Notes: generated by a model not told the origin, from the letters alone. A stretch of DNA of 35,553 nt from Pseudomonas sp. TNT3 (GCF_010095445.2 NZ_WFGV02000059.1:1-35553); one strand, 5' to 3'. Positions 24,182 through 32,332 are shown, counted from the first letter of the stretch. Translations and numbers: made by a program.

Positions 24182-25036
24182 TCAGCTGTGCAGCGTTTCC
24201 GCCGCATACAGCGTGTTTTCCAGCAGGCAGGCTCGGGTCATAGGGCCAACGCCGCCAGGAACCGGAGTGATCCAGCCAGCACGGGGCAGGGCGGTTTCGT
24301 AGATGACGTCACCGACCAGCTTGCCGTCGTCCTGGCGGTTGATGCCGACGTCGATCACGATCGCGCCTTCCTTGATCCATTCCCCCTTGACCAGGCCCGG
24401 CTTGCCGGCGGCAACCACCACCAGATCGGCACGGCCGACATGGCCGGCGAGGTCCTTGGTGAAGCGGTGGGTGACGGTGACGGTGCAACCCGCCAACAGC
24501 AACTCCATCGCCATCGGGCGTCCAACAATATTGGAAGCTCCGACAACGACTGCATCCATGCCGTACAGGTCGACACCGGTGCTTTCCAGCAAGGTCATGA
24601 TGCCTTTGGGTGTGCACGGACGCAGCAGCGGAATACGCTGGGCCAGACGGCCGACGTTGTACGGGTGGAAGCCGTCAACGTCTTTGTCCGGGCGAATGCG
24701 CTCGAGCAATTTCGAGGCGTCCAGGTGTTCCGGCAGGGGAAGCTGAAGCAGAACACCATCGATTGCCGGGTCTTCGTTCAGTCGATCGATCAGATCGGTG
24801 AGTGCTTCCTGAGTGGTTTCGGAAGGCAGGTCGTAGGCTTGGGAAAGGAAGCCGACCTCTTCACAGTCTTTACGCTTGTGCGAGACATAAACCTGAGAGG
24901 CAGGATCGCTGCCGACCAGGATCACCGCGAGACCGGGCGTGCGCAGGCCTTGCTGGCGACGCTCGGTAACGCGTTTGGCGATCTGCTGGCGCAGGCTGGC
25001 GGCGATCGATTTGCCGTCGATTAGTTGTGCAGTCAT
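24182..25036 (-). CDS. folD: Bifunctional methylenetetrahydrofolate dehydrogenase/cyclohydrolase FolD
   Basis: This 284-residue enzyme interconverts 5,10-methylene- and 10-formyl-tetrahydrofolate with NADP, feeding purine and formyl-Met synthesis. Motifs present: YVSHKRKDCEEVGF (Tyr50, catalytic Lys54 region, Lys56), LLQLPLPEH, DVDGFHPYNVGRL, PCTPKGIM, GASNIVGRPMAMELL (nucleotide binding) and PVPGGVGPMT near the end. The length equals the family norm. Single gene with its own terminator, next to the tRNA operon and transcribed away from it. Confidence 0.97.
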   Translation of the reverse strand: MTAQLIDGKSIAASLRQQIAKRVTERRQQGLRTPGLAVILVGSDPASQVYVSHKRKDCEEVGFLSQAYDLPSETTQEALTDLIDRLNEDPAIDGVLLQLPLPEHLDASKLLERIRPDKDVDGFHPYNVGRLAQRIPLLRPCTPKGIMTLLESTGVDLYGMDAVVVGASNIVGRPMAMELLLAGCTVTVTHRFTKDLAGHVGRADLVVVAAGKPGLVKGEWIKEGAIVIDVGINRQDDGKLVGDVIYETALPRAGWITPVPGGVGPMTRACLLENTLYAAETLHS

Positions 25037-25167
25037 TGCGCGTGATTAACCATCGAGAGGGGAAAAAAAGAGAACGCATTCTCGCATGTCATGAGGTGAG
25101 GGCAAAGGCGCTTGGTCTGCAAATTCCCCTAACCCCTTTAATTAAATGAATTTTTTTTAAAAAGGAT

Positions 25168-25196
25168 TTGACGACCCCTGGGGGGGGCTATACTAT
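25168..25196 (+). promoter_or_regulatory. Promoter of the tRNA operon with AT-rich upstream element
   Basis: TTGACG (25168-25173) is followed by TATACT (25189-25194, 15-base spacer) or TACTAT (25191-25196, 17-base spacer). Directly upstream is an UP-element-like run (AATTAAATGAATTTTTTTT then AAAAA, 25140-25164). The spacer contains eight consecutive Gs. The combination is typical of strong stable-RNA promoters. A leader of about 110 bases precedes the first tRNA. Confidence 0.7.
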
Positions 25197-25311
25197 TCGT
25201 CGCACTTGTCGGGCACAGCCTAGCACTGGTTAAGAAGGTCTAGCAGAGTTACGGTTCTGCAAGGCTGGAAAGCACTTAGTTTGTAGTCGTCCAAGAGTAC
25301 AGATTAACAAG

Positions 25312-25388
25312 GCGCCCGTAGCTCAGCTGGATAGAGCATCCGCCTTCTAAGCGGATGGTCGCAGGTTCGAGTCCTGCCGGGTGCGCCA
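25312..25388 (+). tRNA. tRNA-Arg (anticodon UCU)
   Basis: Complete cloverleaf: acceptor GCGCCCG pairs CGGGTGC, D arm GCTC/GAGC, anticodon stem TCCGC/GCGGA around loop CTTCTAA (anticodon TCT, reads AGA), T arm GCAGG-TTCGAGT-CCTGC, discriminator G and encoded CCA. Confidence 0.96.
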
Positions 25389-25421
25389 TTTAGGCAGCTT
25401 TGGCACAAGTAACGCGATATG

Positions 25422-25497
25422 GTGGGCGTAGCTCAGTTGGTAGAGCACGGGATTGTGACTCCCGTTGTCGAGGGTTCGATCCCCTTCGTCCACCCCA
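25422..25497 (+). tRNA. tRNA-His (anticodon GUG), copy 1
   Basis: Acceptor GTGGGCG/CGTCCAC, anticodon stem CGGGA/TCCCG around TTGTGAC (anticodon GTG), T arm GAGGG-TTCGATC-CCCTT, discriminator C, encoded CCA. The extra G at 25421 can serve as G-1 opposite C73, the identity mark of tRNA-His. Confidence 0.96.
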
Positions 25498-25504
25498 TAT
25501 TTCG

Positions 25505-25535
25505 AAAGGCGCCAGATTAACAGTCTGGCGCCTTT
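25505..25535 (+). terminator. Hairpin after tRNA-His copy 1 (leaky terminator or processing signal)
   Basis: AAAGGCGCCAGA-TTAACAG-TCTGGCGCCTTT is a 12-base perfect stem followed by GCTTT, not a clean T run. The following tRNA-Leu and second tRNA-His imply read-through. It duplicates the hairpin at 25801. Confidence 0.6.
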
Positions 25536-25554
25536 GCTTTAACAGCTTCAATCC

Positions 25555-25639
25555 GCGGATGTGGTGGAATTGGTAGACACACTGGATTTAGGTTCCAGCG
25601 CCGCGAGGCGTAAGAGTTCGAGTCTCTTCATCCGCACCA
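25555..25639 (+). tRNA. tRNA-Leu (anticodon UAG)
   Basis: Class II tRNA of 85 bases: acceptor GCGGATG/CATCCGC, anticodon stem CTGGA/TCCAG around TTTAGGT (anticodon TAG, reads CUN), variable arm CGCCGCGAGGCG, T arm AAGAG-TTCGAGT-CTCTT, discriminator A, encoded CCA. Confidence 0.96.
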
Positions 25640-25717
25640 ATTAAAACTTCTCTCATGCCGATTGGCCTGGTGGGAGTTCAACGAAGAAGTTGTTTGGCTT
25701 CTTTGTTATGCAAGATG

Positions 25718-25793
25718 GTGGGCGTAGCTCAGTTGGTAGAGCACGGGATTGTGACTCCCGTTGTCGAGGGTTCGATCCCCTTCGTCCACCCCA
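25718..25793 (+). tRNA. tRNA-His (anticodon GUG), copy 2
   Basis: Identical in sequence to copy 1, 296 bases downstream, again with G-1 (25717), CCA and the same following bases CATATTTCG. The identity extends through the downstream hairpin, so it arose by local duplication. Confidence 0.96.
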
Positions 25794-25800
25794 TATTTCG

Positions 25801-25839
25801 AAAGGCGCCAGATTTAACAGTCTGGCGCCTTTTTTGTTT
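25801..25839 (+). terminator. Terminator of the tRNA operon
   Basis: AAAGGCGCCAGA-TTTAACAG-TCTGGCGCCTTT is followed by TTTGTTTC. Same stem as at 25505 but with a better T run, so transcription should stop here. Confidence 0.88.
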
Positions 25840-26188
25840 CTGAGTATTCACCGGCCGCAGGTTCTGGGTCGTATGAGCAGGGCGTTTCGTCGTATTTATG
25901 TTTCTCGATGATGCCGCACTGCCCGCCGACCATGCTCGCACGGTCGGCTGCCAGGGCAATGACTGGCAACTGCTTCTATATATAGAAGGGTTGGCGCAGA
26001 GCCTCGGCGTGATTGGCTTTATTTGCTACCAGGGCGAGATGCATTCGTGCATTCGCACCTATAAATTGCCTGCTGCGTTTTTACCCGTTTTCAGTAGGGT
26101 GACTTCTTGAGTTTGACCTACTAGAATGCATGCCCTTGATTCTGGGGTCGGAAACGGCCGGCCAACGTCTGTGCAACGAGGAATATCC
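25840..26188 (+). other. Gap between tRNA operon and tig
   Basis: About 350 bases without a convincing gene. It contains a hairpin GCCGACC...GGTCGGC (25925-25948) and a perfect 16-base palindrome CTTCTATATATAGAAG (25973-25988). A 70-codon open frame (25898-26110) has no ribosome site or family-like sequence. The tig promoter must lie here, but I see no convincing -35/-10 pair. Confidence 0.5.
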
Positions 26189-27499
26189 ATGCAAGTTTCT
26201 GTTGAAAATACTTCTGCTCTTGAGCGCCGCATGAGCATCACCGTGCCGGCTGAGCGCATCGAGACTCAGGTCAACAAGCGTCTGCAGCAGACTGCCCAAA
26301 AGGCCAAGATTGCTGGCTTCCGTCCAGGCAAAGTGCCGATGAGCGAAATCAAGCGCCGTTTTGGTGCTGATGCGCGTCAGGAAGCTGTTGGCGACGTTAT
26401 CCAGTCCTCTTTCTACGAAGCCGTTGTTGAGCAGAAGCTGAACCCGGCTGGCGCGCCTTCGATCGAGCCGAAATCGCTTGAAGCGGGCAAAGATCTGGAA
26501 TACGTAGCCATTTTCGAAGTGTTCCCTGAGTTCACCGTAGCTGGTTTCGACGGTATCGCTGTTGAGCGCCTGAGCGCTGAAGTGACCGACGCCGATCTGG
26601 ACAAGATGCTGGACGTGCTGCGCAAGCAGAACACCCGTTTTGAAGTGGCCGATCGCGCTGCCCAGAACGAAGACCAGCTGAACATCGATTTCGTTGGCAA
26701 GGTTGACGGTGAAGTGTTCGCGGGTGGTTCCGCCAAAGGTACTCAGCTGGTTCTGGGTTCCGGCCGCATGATCCCTGGTTTCGAAGACGGTCTGGTTGGC
26801 GCTAAAGCCGGCGAAGAGCGCGTTCTGAACCTGACCTTCCCAGAGGACTATCAGAACCTCGACCTGGCTGGCAAAACCGCTGAGTTCACCGTTACTGTGA
26901 ACACTGTTTCCGAGCCAAAACTGCCAGAGCTGAACGAAGAATTCTTCGCTCAATTCGGCATCAAGGAAACCGGTCTGGAAGGCTTCCGCACCGAAGTTCG
27001 CAAGAACATGGAGCGCGAGCTGCGTCAGGCGATCAAATCCAAGGTCAAGAATCAGGTAATGGACGGTCTGCTGGCCACCAACCCGATCGAAGTGCCTAAG
27101 GCTCTGCTGTCCAACGAAGTTGACCGTCTGCGCGTGCAGGCTGTTCAGCAATTCGGCGGCAACATCAAGCCTGACCAACTGCCGGCCGAGCTGTTCGAAG
27201 AACAAGCCAAGCGCCGCGTTGTACTGGGTCTGATCGTGGCTGAAGTGGTCAAGCAATTCGACCTCAAGCCTGACGAAACCCGCGTTCGCGAAATGATTCA
27301 GGAAATGGCTTCGGCCTACCAAGAGCCTGAGCAAGTTGTGTCTTGGTACTACAAGAACGACCAGCAGCTGAACGAAGTTCGTTCGGTTGTGCTTGAAGAA
27401 CAAGTTGTGGATACTGTTCTGCAGAAGGCTAACGTGACCGACAAATCGGTCTCTTACGAAGAAGCAGTCAAGCCGGTAGAAGCTCCACAAGCCGACTGA
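26189..27499 (+). CDS. tig: Trigger factor, ribosome-associated chaperone
   Basis: This 436-residue chaperone meets nascent chains at the ribosome exit. Domains in order: ribosome-binding N domain with the signature GFRPGKVPMSEIKRRFG (residues about 44-60), a FKBP-type peptidyl-prolyl isomerase domain about 150-245 (DQLNIDFVGKVDGEVFAGG ... GRMIPGFEDGLVG), and the helical C-terminal substrate cradle. The length matches the family (about 432). I chose ATG 26189 (MQVSVENT) with GAGGA 6 bases upstream rather than the longer frame from 26126. First gene of the tig-clpP-clpX-lon block; the spacer to clpP is 93 bases. Confidence 0.97.
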   Translation: MQVSVENTSALERRMSITVPAERIETQVNKRLQQTAQKAKIAGFRPGKVPMSEIKRRFGADARQEAVGDVIQSSFYEAVVEQKLNPAGAPSIEPKSLEAGKDLEYVAIFEVFPEFTVAGFDGIAVERLSAEVTDADLDKMLDVLRKQNTRFEVADRAAQNEDQLNIDFVGKVDGEVFAGGSAKGTQLVLGSGRMIPGFEDGLVGAKAGEERVLNLTFPEDYQNLDLAGKTAEFTVTVNTVSEPKLPELNEEFFAQFGIKETGLEGFRTEVRKNMERELRQAIKSKVKNQVMDGLLATNPIEVPKALLSNEVDRLRVQAVQQFGGNIKPDQLPAELFEEQAKRRVVLGLIVAEVVKQFDLKPDETRVREMIQEMASAYQEPEQVVSWYYKNDQQLNEVRSVVLEEQVVDTVLQKANVTDKSVSYEEAVKPVEAPQAD

Positions 27500-27526
27500 T
27501 CGTTTTTGCGCTAAGAAGTACACACC

Positions 27527-27552
27527 ATAAGCCAGCCTTCGTGCTGGCTTAT
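27527..27552 (+). terminator. Hairpin between tig and clpP
   Basis: ATAAGCCAGC-CTTCGT-GCTGGCTTAT is a perfect 10-base stem beginning 27 bases after the tig stop. It lacks a T run, so it may only partly stop or may stabilise the tig mRNA, leaving some read-through to clpP. Confidence 0.45.
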
Positions 27553-27592
27553 GCGTATTCAAGACATAACTATTTGGGAGTGACTGCAGAGC

Positions 27593-28228
27593 ATGTTCCG
27601 TAATTCGTATATTCAGCAGAACTCTGATATCCAGGCCGCTGGCGGCCTGGTCCCGATGGTTGTCGAGCAGTCCGCTCGTGGCGAGCGCGCCTACGACATT
27701 TACTCGCGTCTTCTCAAAGAGCGAGTGATCTTTCTGGTGGGTCCGGTAGAGGACTACATGGCCAACCTGATCTGTGCGCAACTGCTGTTCCTTGAAGCGG
27801 AAAACCCGGACAAGGACATCCATCTCTATATCAACTCCCCGGGCGGTTCGGTGACGGCGGGCATGTCGATCTACGACACCATGCAGTTCATCAAACCCAA
27901 CGTATCGACCACCTGTATCGGTCAAGCATGCAGCATGGGTGCTTTCCTGCTGACGGCCGGTGCTCCTGGCAAGCGCTACTGCCTGCCGAACTCGCGTGTG
28001 ATGATTCACCAGCCACTGGGCGGTTTCCAGGGCCAGGCATCGGATATCGAAATCCATGCCAAGGAAATCCTCTTCATTCGTGAGCGGCTCAACACGCTGA
28101 TGGCCAAGCACAGCGGGCACACTCTTGAAGAAATCGAGCGTGATACCAACCGCGATAACTTCATGAGCGCAGAGGCCGCGCGTGACTACGGGTTGATCGA
28201 CGAAGTGATCGCCCAGCGCCCAGCGTAA
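27593..28228 (+). CDS. clpP: ATP-dependent Clp protease proteolytic subunit
   Basis: This 211-residue serine protease subunit forms the double-ring chamber of ClpXP/ClpAP. The catalytic triad is visible: Ser114 in GQACSMGA, His139 in VMIHQPLGG, and Asp188 in RDTNRDNF. NSPGGSVTAGMSIYD is the family signature. The short N-terminal propeptide (residues 1-17) fits the E. coli-type processed precursor. The start ATG follows a modest ribosome site (GGGAG about 15 bases, GCAGAG closer). Its partner clpX follows 113 bases later. Confidence 0.97.
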   Translation: MFRNSYIQQNSDIQAAGGLVPMVVEQSARGERAYDIYSRLLKERVIFLVGPVEDYMANLICAQLLFLEAENPDKDIHLYINSPGGSVTAGMSIYDTMQFIKPNVSTTCIGQACSMGAFLLTAGAPGKRYCLPNSRVMIHQPLGGFQGQASDIEIHAKEILFIRERLNTLMAKHSGHTLEEIERDTNRDNFMSAEAARDYGLIDEVIAQRPA

Positions 28229-28278
28229 AAATAAGCAGCTCAATTTAGGGTTGGTCGGCTGGTCTGATCATCGGCGGG

Positions 28279-28307
28279 CTTGAAAAAGCCCGCAATAGCC
28301 TTCATCT
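28279..28307 (+). promoter_or_regulatory. Possible sigma-32 promoter before clpX
   Basis: CTTGAAA (28279-28285) is a perfect heat-shock -35; 14 bases later CTTCATCT (28300-28307) matches CCCCATNT at six of eight positions. However, the -35 lies inside a stem (GCGGGCTT-GAAA-AAGCCCGC, 28274-28293) that could itself be a transcript structure, so this may be coincidence. Confidence 0.35.
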
Positions 28308-28341
28308 TGTGTTGCAAGCCTATCGGATTTGGATCGAACGA

Positions 28342-29625
28342 ATGACTGACACCCGCAACGGCGAGGACAACGGCAAGCTGCTCTATTGCTCCTTCTGTGG
28401 CAAAAGCCAGCATGAAGTACGCAAGTTGATTGCCGGCCCCTCGGTCTTTATCTGCGACGAGTGCGTCGACCTGTGCAATGACATCATCCGAGAGGAGGTG
28501 CAGGAAGCCCAGGCCGAAAGCAGCGCGCATAAATTGCCTTCGCCTAAAGAAATCAGCGGCATCCTTGATCAGTATGTGATTGGTCAGGAGCGTGCAAAAA
28601 AGGTTTTGGCCGTAGCGGTGTACAACCACTACAAACGTCTGAACCAGCGTGACAAAAAGAATGACGACGTCGAACTCGGCAAGAGCAACATCTTGCTGAT
28701 CGGCCCGACAGGCTCGGGTAAAACCCTGCTTGCCGAAACACTGGCTCGTTTGCTGAACGTTCCGTTCACCATCGCCGACGCGACCACCCTCACCGAGGCT
28801 GGCTACGTAGGTGAAGATGTCGAGAACATTATTCAGAAGCTGCTTCAGAAGTGCGATTACGACGTAGAAAAGGCCCAGATGGGCATCGTCTACATCGATG
28901 AAATCGACAAGATTTCGCGCAAGTCTGACAACCCGTCGATCACCCGGGACGTTTCCGGTGAAGGCGTGCAGCAGGCCTTGCTTAAATTGATCGAAGGCAC
29001 GGTCGCTTCCGTTCCACCACAAGGTGGTCGCAAGCATCCGCAGCAGGAATTCCTTCAGGTCGATACCCGTAACATCCTGTTCATCTGCGGTGGTGCATTC
29101 TCCGGTCTGGAAAAAGTTATCCAGAACCGTTCCACCAAAGGCGGCATCGGTTTCAACGCCGAAGTGCGCAGCAAGGAAGAAGGCAAGAAAGTGGGCGAGT
29201 CCCTGCGTGAAGTCGAACCTGACGATCTGGTCAAGTTCGGTCTGATCCCGGAATTCGTCGGCCGTCTGCCAGTTCTTGCCACGCTGGACGAGCTTGATGA
29301 GGCTGCGTTGATGCAGATTCTCACCGAGCCGAAAAATGCTCTGACCAAGCAGTATGCCAAGCTGTTCGAGATGGAAGGTGTGGACCTGGAATTCCGGGCC
29401 GATGCGCTGAAATCCGTCGCCAAACGTGCACTGGAACGCAAGACCGGTGCCCGTGGCCTGCGATCGATTCTCGAAGGTGTATTGCTCGACACTATGTACG
29501 AAATCCCCTCGCAGTCCGAGGTGAGTAAAGTAGTGATCGATGAAAGCGTTATAGAAGGCAAGTCCAAGCCACTGTATATCTACGAAAACAGTGAGCCGGC
29601 TGCCAAGGCCGCGCCAGACGCCTAA
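28342..29625 (+). CDS. clpX: ATP-dependent Clp protease ATP-binding subunit ClpX
   Basis: This 427-residue AAA+ unfoldase feeds substrates to ClpP. It has an N-terminal C4 zinc finger (Cys16, Cys19, Cys38, Cys41), Walker A GPTGSGKT (121-128), Walker B IVYIDEID (182-189) and the ClpP-docking loop of the IGF type: ...KGGIGFNAEV. The length matches E. coli ClpX (424). I chose ATG 28342 (MTDTRNGED) since the family starts here; the frame extends 11 codons upstream, and the ribosome site is weak. A strong terminator follows. Confidence 0.97.
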   Translation: MTDTRNGEDNGKLLYCSFCGKSQHEVRKLIAGPSVFICDECVDLCNDIIREEVQEAQAESSAHKLPSPKEISGILDQYVIGQERAKKVLAVAVYNHYKRLNQRDKKNDDVELGKSNILLIGPTGSGKTLLAETLARLLNVPFTIADATTLTEAGYVGEDVENIIQKLLQKCDYDVEKAQMGIVYIDEIDKISRKSDNPSITRDVSGEGVQQALLKLIEGTVASVPPQGGRKHPQQEFLQVDTRNILFICGGAFSGLEKVIQNRSTKGGIGFNAEVRSKEEGKKVGESLREVEPDDLVKFGLIPEFVGRLPVLATLDELDEAALMQILTEPKNALTKQYAKLFEMEGVDLEFRADALKSVAKRALERKTGARGLRSILEGVLLDTMYEIPSQSEVSKVVIDESVIEGKSKPLYIYENSEPAAKAAPDA

Positions 29626-29647
29626 GCGTCACGCAGCTGGAATAAAG

Positions 29648-29675
29648 AAGGGGCCTTCGGGCCCCTTTTCTTTTT
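29648..29675 (+). terminator. Terminator of the clpPX transcript
   Basis: AAGGGGCC-TTCG-GGCCCCTT with a stable UUCG-type tetraloop and TTCTTTTT after it. It separates clpX from lon. Confidence 0.93.
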
Positions 29676-29699
29676 GCGCGTTTTAACGCTGTCTTTGTG

Positions 29700-29728
29700 C
29701 TTGTTTTTTTCAAGGGCAGCCCCCATCT
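29700..29728 (+). promoter_or_regulatory. Sigma-32 (heat-shock) type promoter of lon
   Basis: CTTGTTT (29700-29706), a 14-base spacer, then CCCCATCT (29721-29728), a perfect match to the sigma-32 -10 consensus CCCCATNT. Transcription would begin about 50 bases before the lon start. lon is a sigma-32 gene in E. coli; the site is inferred here. Confidence 0.7.
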
Positions 29729-29786
29729 TGGTTTCAAGCTTACTTCCATCTGTTTACGGCCATATGGCCGCCGTAGAGGCGAAATC

Positions 29787-32183
29787 ATGAAGACAACCAT
29801 CGAATTGCCTCTCCTGCCATTGCGTGATGTTGTGGTTTATCCGCACATGGTTATCCCGCTGTTCGTGGGGCGCGAGAAATCCATCGAAGCCCTCGAGGCA
29901 GCGATGACGGGCGACAAGCAGATCCTTCTGCTGGCTCAGAGAAACCCTGCTGACGACGATCCCGGTGAAGAAGCACTTTATCGCGTAGGTACCATTGCGA
30001 CCGTTCTGCAGCTGCTCAAGCTGCCTGATGGCACGGTCAAGGTTCTGGTCGAAGGTGAGCAGCGGGGCGCTGTGGAGCGCTTCAGCGAAGTGGACGGCCA
30101 CTGCCGTGCCGAAGTCTCCCTGATCGACGAAGTCGACGCACCCGAGCGCGAGTCCGAAGTATTCGTTCGTAGCTTGCTGGCGCAGTTTGAGCAGTATGTT
30201 CAGCTGGGCAAGAAGGTCCCTGCGGAAGTCCTGTCGTCGCTGAACAGCATCGACGAGCCAGGGCGTCTGGTCGACACCATGGCCGCGCACATGGCCCTGA
30301 AAATCGAGCAGAAGCAGGAAATTCTCGAAATCATTGATTTGTCAGCCCGTGTTGAGCACGTGCTGGCGCTGCTGGACGCCGAGATCGACTTGCTGCAAGT
30401 CGAGAAGCGCATTCGCGGTCGCGTTAAAAAGCAAATGGAGCGCAGTCAGCGCGAGTACTACCTGAATGAGCAGATGAAGGCCATTCAGAAAGAACTCGGC
30501 GACAGCGACGAGGGCCACAACGAAATCGAAGAGCTGAAAAAGCGCATTGATGCCGCTGGCCTGCCAAAAGATGCCCTGGCCAAAGCCCAGGGTGAACTGA
30601 ACAAGCTCAAGCAAATGTCGCCGATGTCCGCGGAAGCCACCGTGGTGCGGTCGTACATCGACTGGCTGGTCCAGGTGCCGTGGAAGGCTCAGAGCAAAGT
30701 CCGCCTGGATCTTGCTCGTGCCGAAGACATTCTCGACGCCGACCACTACGGTCTGGAAGAAGTCAAAGAACGCATCCTCGAATACCTCGCCGTGCAAAAA
30801 CGCGTGAAGAAAATTCGCGGACCGGTGTTGTGCCTGGTCGGACCTCCGGGTGTGGGTAAAACTTCCCTGGCCGAGTCGATCGCTCACGCCACCAACCGTA
30901 AATTCGTGCGCATGGCACTCGGCGGCGTACGTGATGAAGCGGAAATTCGTGGTCATCGCCGTACTTACATCGGTTCGATGCCAGGAAGATTGATTCAAAA
31001 GATGACGAAAGTGGGCGTTCGCAACCCGCTGTTCCTGCTCGATGAAATCGACAAAATGGGCAGCGATATGCGGGGCGATCCGGCGTCGGCGTTGCTGGAA
31101 GTGCTCGATCCCGAGCAGAACCACAACTTCAACGATCATTACCTCGAAGTCGACTACGACCTGTCCGATGTGATGTTCCTTTGCACCTCCAACTCCATGA
31201 ACATTCCGCCGGCGCTGCTGGACCGGATGGAAGTGATTCGTCTGCCGGGCTACACCGAAGACGAAAAGATCAACATTGCCGTCAAGTACCTCACGCCCAA
31301 ACAGATTACGGCTAACGGCTTGAAGAAAGGCGAGCTGGAATTCGAATCCGAAGCGATCCGCGACATCATTCGCTACTACACCCGCGAGGCCGGCGTACGC
31401 GGGCTTGAGCGTCAGATTGCCAAGGTTTGCCGCAAAACGGTCAAAGAGCATGCCCTGGAAAAACGCTTCTCGGTGACCGTCACGGCGGACATGCTGGAGC
31501 ACTTCCTCGGCGTGCGTAAATTCCGCTACGGCCTGGCTGAATCGCAGGATCAAATCGGTCAGGTGACCGGGCTGGCCTGGACTCAAGTGGGCGGCGAACT
31601 GCTGACCATTGAAGCCGCTGTTGTGCCTGGCAAAGGCCAGTTGATCAAGACCGGTTCGTTGGGTGATGTGATGGTCGAATCGATCACTGCAGCTCTTACC
31701 GTAGTGCGCAGTCGTGCGAAGAGCCTGGGGATTCCCCTGGACTTCCACGAGAAGCGCGATACGCATATCCACATGCCGGAGGGGGCGACCCCGAAAGACG
31801 GTCCTAGCGCTGGTGTGGGCATGTGCACGGCCCTGGTGTCGGCATTGACCGGGATTCCGGTTCGCGCTGATGTCGCCATGACGGGTGAAATCACCCTGCG
31901 TGGGCAGGTGCTGGCGATTGGTGGCTTGAAAGAAAAACTGCTCGCGGCTCACCGCGGTGGGATCAAGACGGTGATCATTCCTGAAGAGAACGTACGCGAT
32001 CTGAAGGAAATTCCTGACAATATCAAGCAAGATCTGCAGATTAAACCAGTTAAATGGATTGACGAGGTCCTGCAAATTGCGCTGCAATACGCGCCGGAGC
32101 CCTTGCCTGATGTGGCTCCCGAGATAGTTGCGAAGGATGAAAAACGCGAGTCTGACTCTAAGGAAAGAATTAGCACGCATTAG
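29787..32183 (+). CDS. lon: ATP-dependent protease Lon
   Basis: This 798-residue hexameric protease degrades misfolded and regulatory proteins. Domains: N-terminal substrate domain (LPLLPLRDVVVYPHMVIPLF), coiled coil about 220-280, AAA+ module with Walker A GPPGVGKT and Walker B LFLLDEIDKMG, and the Ser-Lys protease domain. The protease nucleophile is Ser674 (KDGPSAG) and the paired base is Lys717 (GGLKEK). Lengths and motifs match bacterial LonA. Start ATG 29787 has AGAGGCG upstream; the frame extends 30 codons earlier into the heat-shock promoter and terminator zone. A Lys/Glu-rich tail ends the protein. Confidence 0.97.
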   Translation: MKTTIELPLLPLRDVVVYPHMVIPLFVGREKSIEALEAAMTGDKQILLLAQRNPADDDPGEEALYRVGTIATVLQLLKLPDGTVKVLVEGEQRGAVERFSEVDGHCRAEVSLIDEVDAPERESEVFVRSLLAQFEQYVQLGKKVPAEVLSSLNSIDEPGRLVDTMAAHMALKIEQKQEILEIIDLSARVEHVLALLDAEIDLLQVEKRIRGRVKKQMERSQREYYLNEQMKAIQKELGDSDEGHNEIEELKKRIDAAGLPKDALAKAQGELNKLKQMSPMSAEATVVRSYIDWLVQVPWKAQSKVRLDLARAEDILDADHYGLEEVKERILEYLAVQKRVKKIRGPVLCLVGPPGVGKTSLAESIAHATNRKFVRMALGGVRDEAEIRGHRRTYIGSMPGRLIQKMTKVGVRNPLFLLDEIDKMGSDMRGDPASALLEVLDPEQNHNFNDHYLEVDYDLSDVMFLCTSNSMNIPPALLDRMEVIRLPGYTEDEKINIAVKYLTPKQITANGLKKGELEFESEAIRDIIRYYTREAGVRGLERQIAKVCRKTVKEHALEKRFSVTVTADMLEHFLGVRKFRYGLAESQDQIGQVTGLAWTQVGGELLTIEAAVVPGKGQLIKTGSLGDVMVESITAALTVVRSRAKSLGIPLDFHEKRDTHIHMPEGATPKDGPSAGVGMCTALVSALTGIPVRADVAMTGEITLRGQVLAIGGLKEKLLAAHRGGIKTVIIPEENVRDLKEIPDNIKQDLQIKPVKWIDEVLQIALQYAPEPLPDVAPEIVAKDEKRESDSKERISTH

Positions 32184-32207
32184 TACGCATTTGCCTGGGG
32201 GGCTTCC

Positions 32208-32237
32208 TTGACAGCTTTTTAGAGCCCTTGTTATAAA
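32208..32237 (+). promoter_or_regulatory. Sigma-70 promoter of hupB
   Basis: TTGACA (32208-32213), 18-base spacer, TATAAA (32232-32237): a perfect -35 and five of six matches at -10, about 95 bases before the hupB start. This implies a strong promoter independent of lon, as expected for an abundant nucleoid protein. Confidence 0.75.
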
Positions 32238-32332
32238 GCGGCTCTTATAGTGTCTGTAGGCCATTCAGCACTCGTTTTTGCTTTCACCAAAAAACTTAGA
32301 ATCATACTCAAATAGATATAAGGGGACTTAGA

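Noticed and set aside
25898..26110. 70-codon frame between tRNA operon and tig
   Set aside because: No ribosome site, no hydrophobic or family pattern, and spans palindromes.
26081..28243. 720-codon open frame on the minus strand across tig and clpP
   Set aside because: Antisense to two highly conserved genes with full family motifs; such long antisense frames come from the G/C-rich third codon positions. No ribosome site or family motif.
30342..32264. 640-codon minus-strand frame over lon
   Set aside because: Antisense to Lon; composition (many His/Gln/Phe/Arg) is typical of mirror frames.
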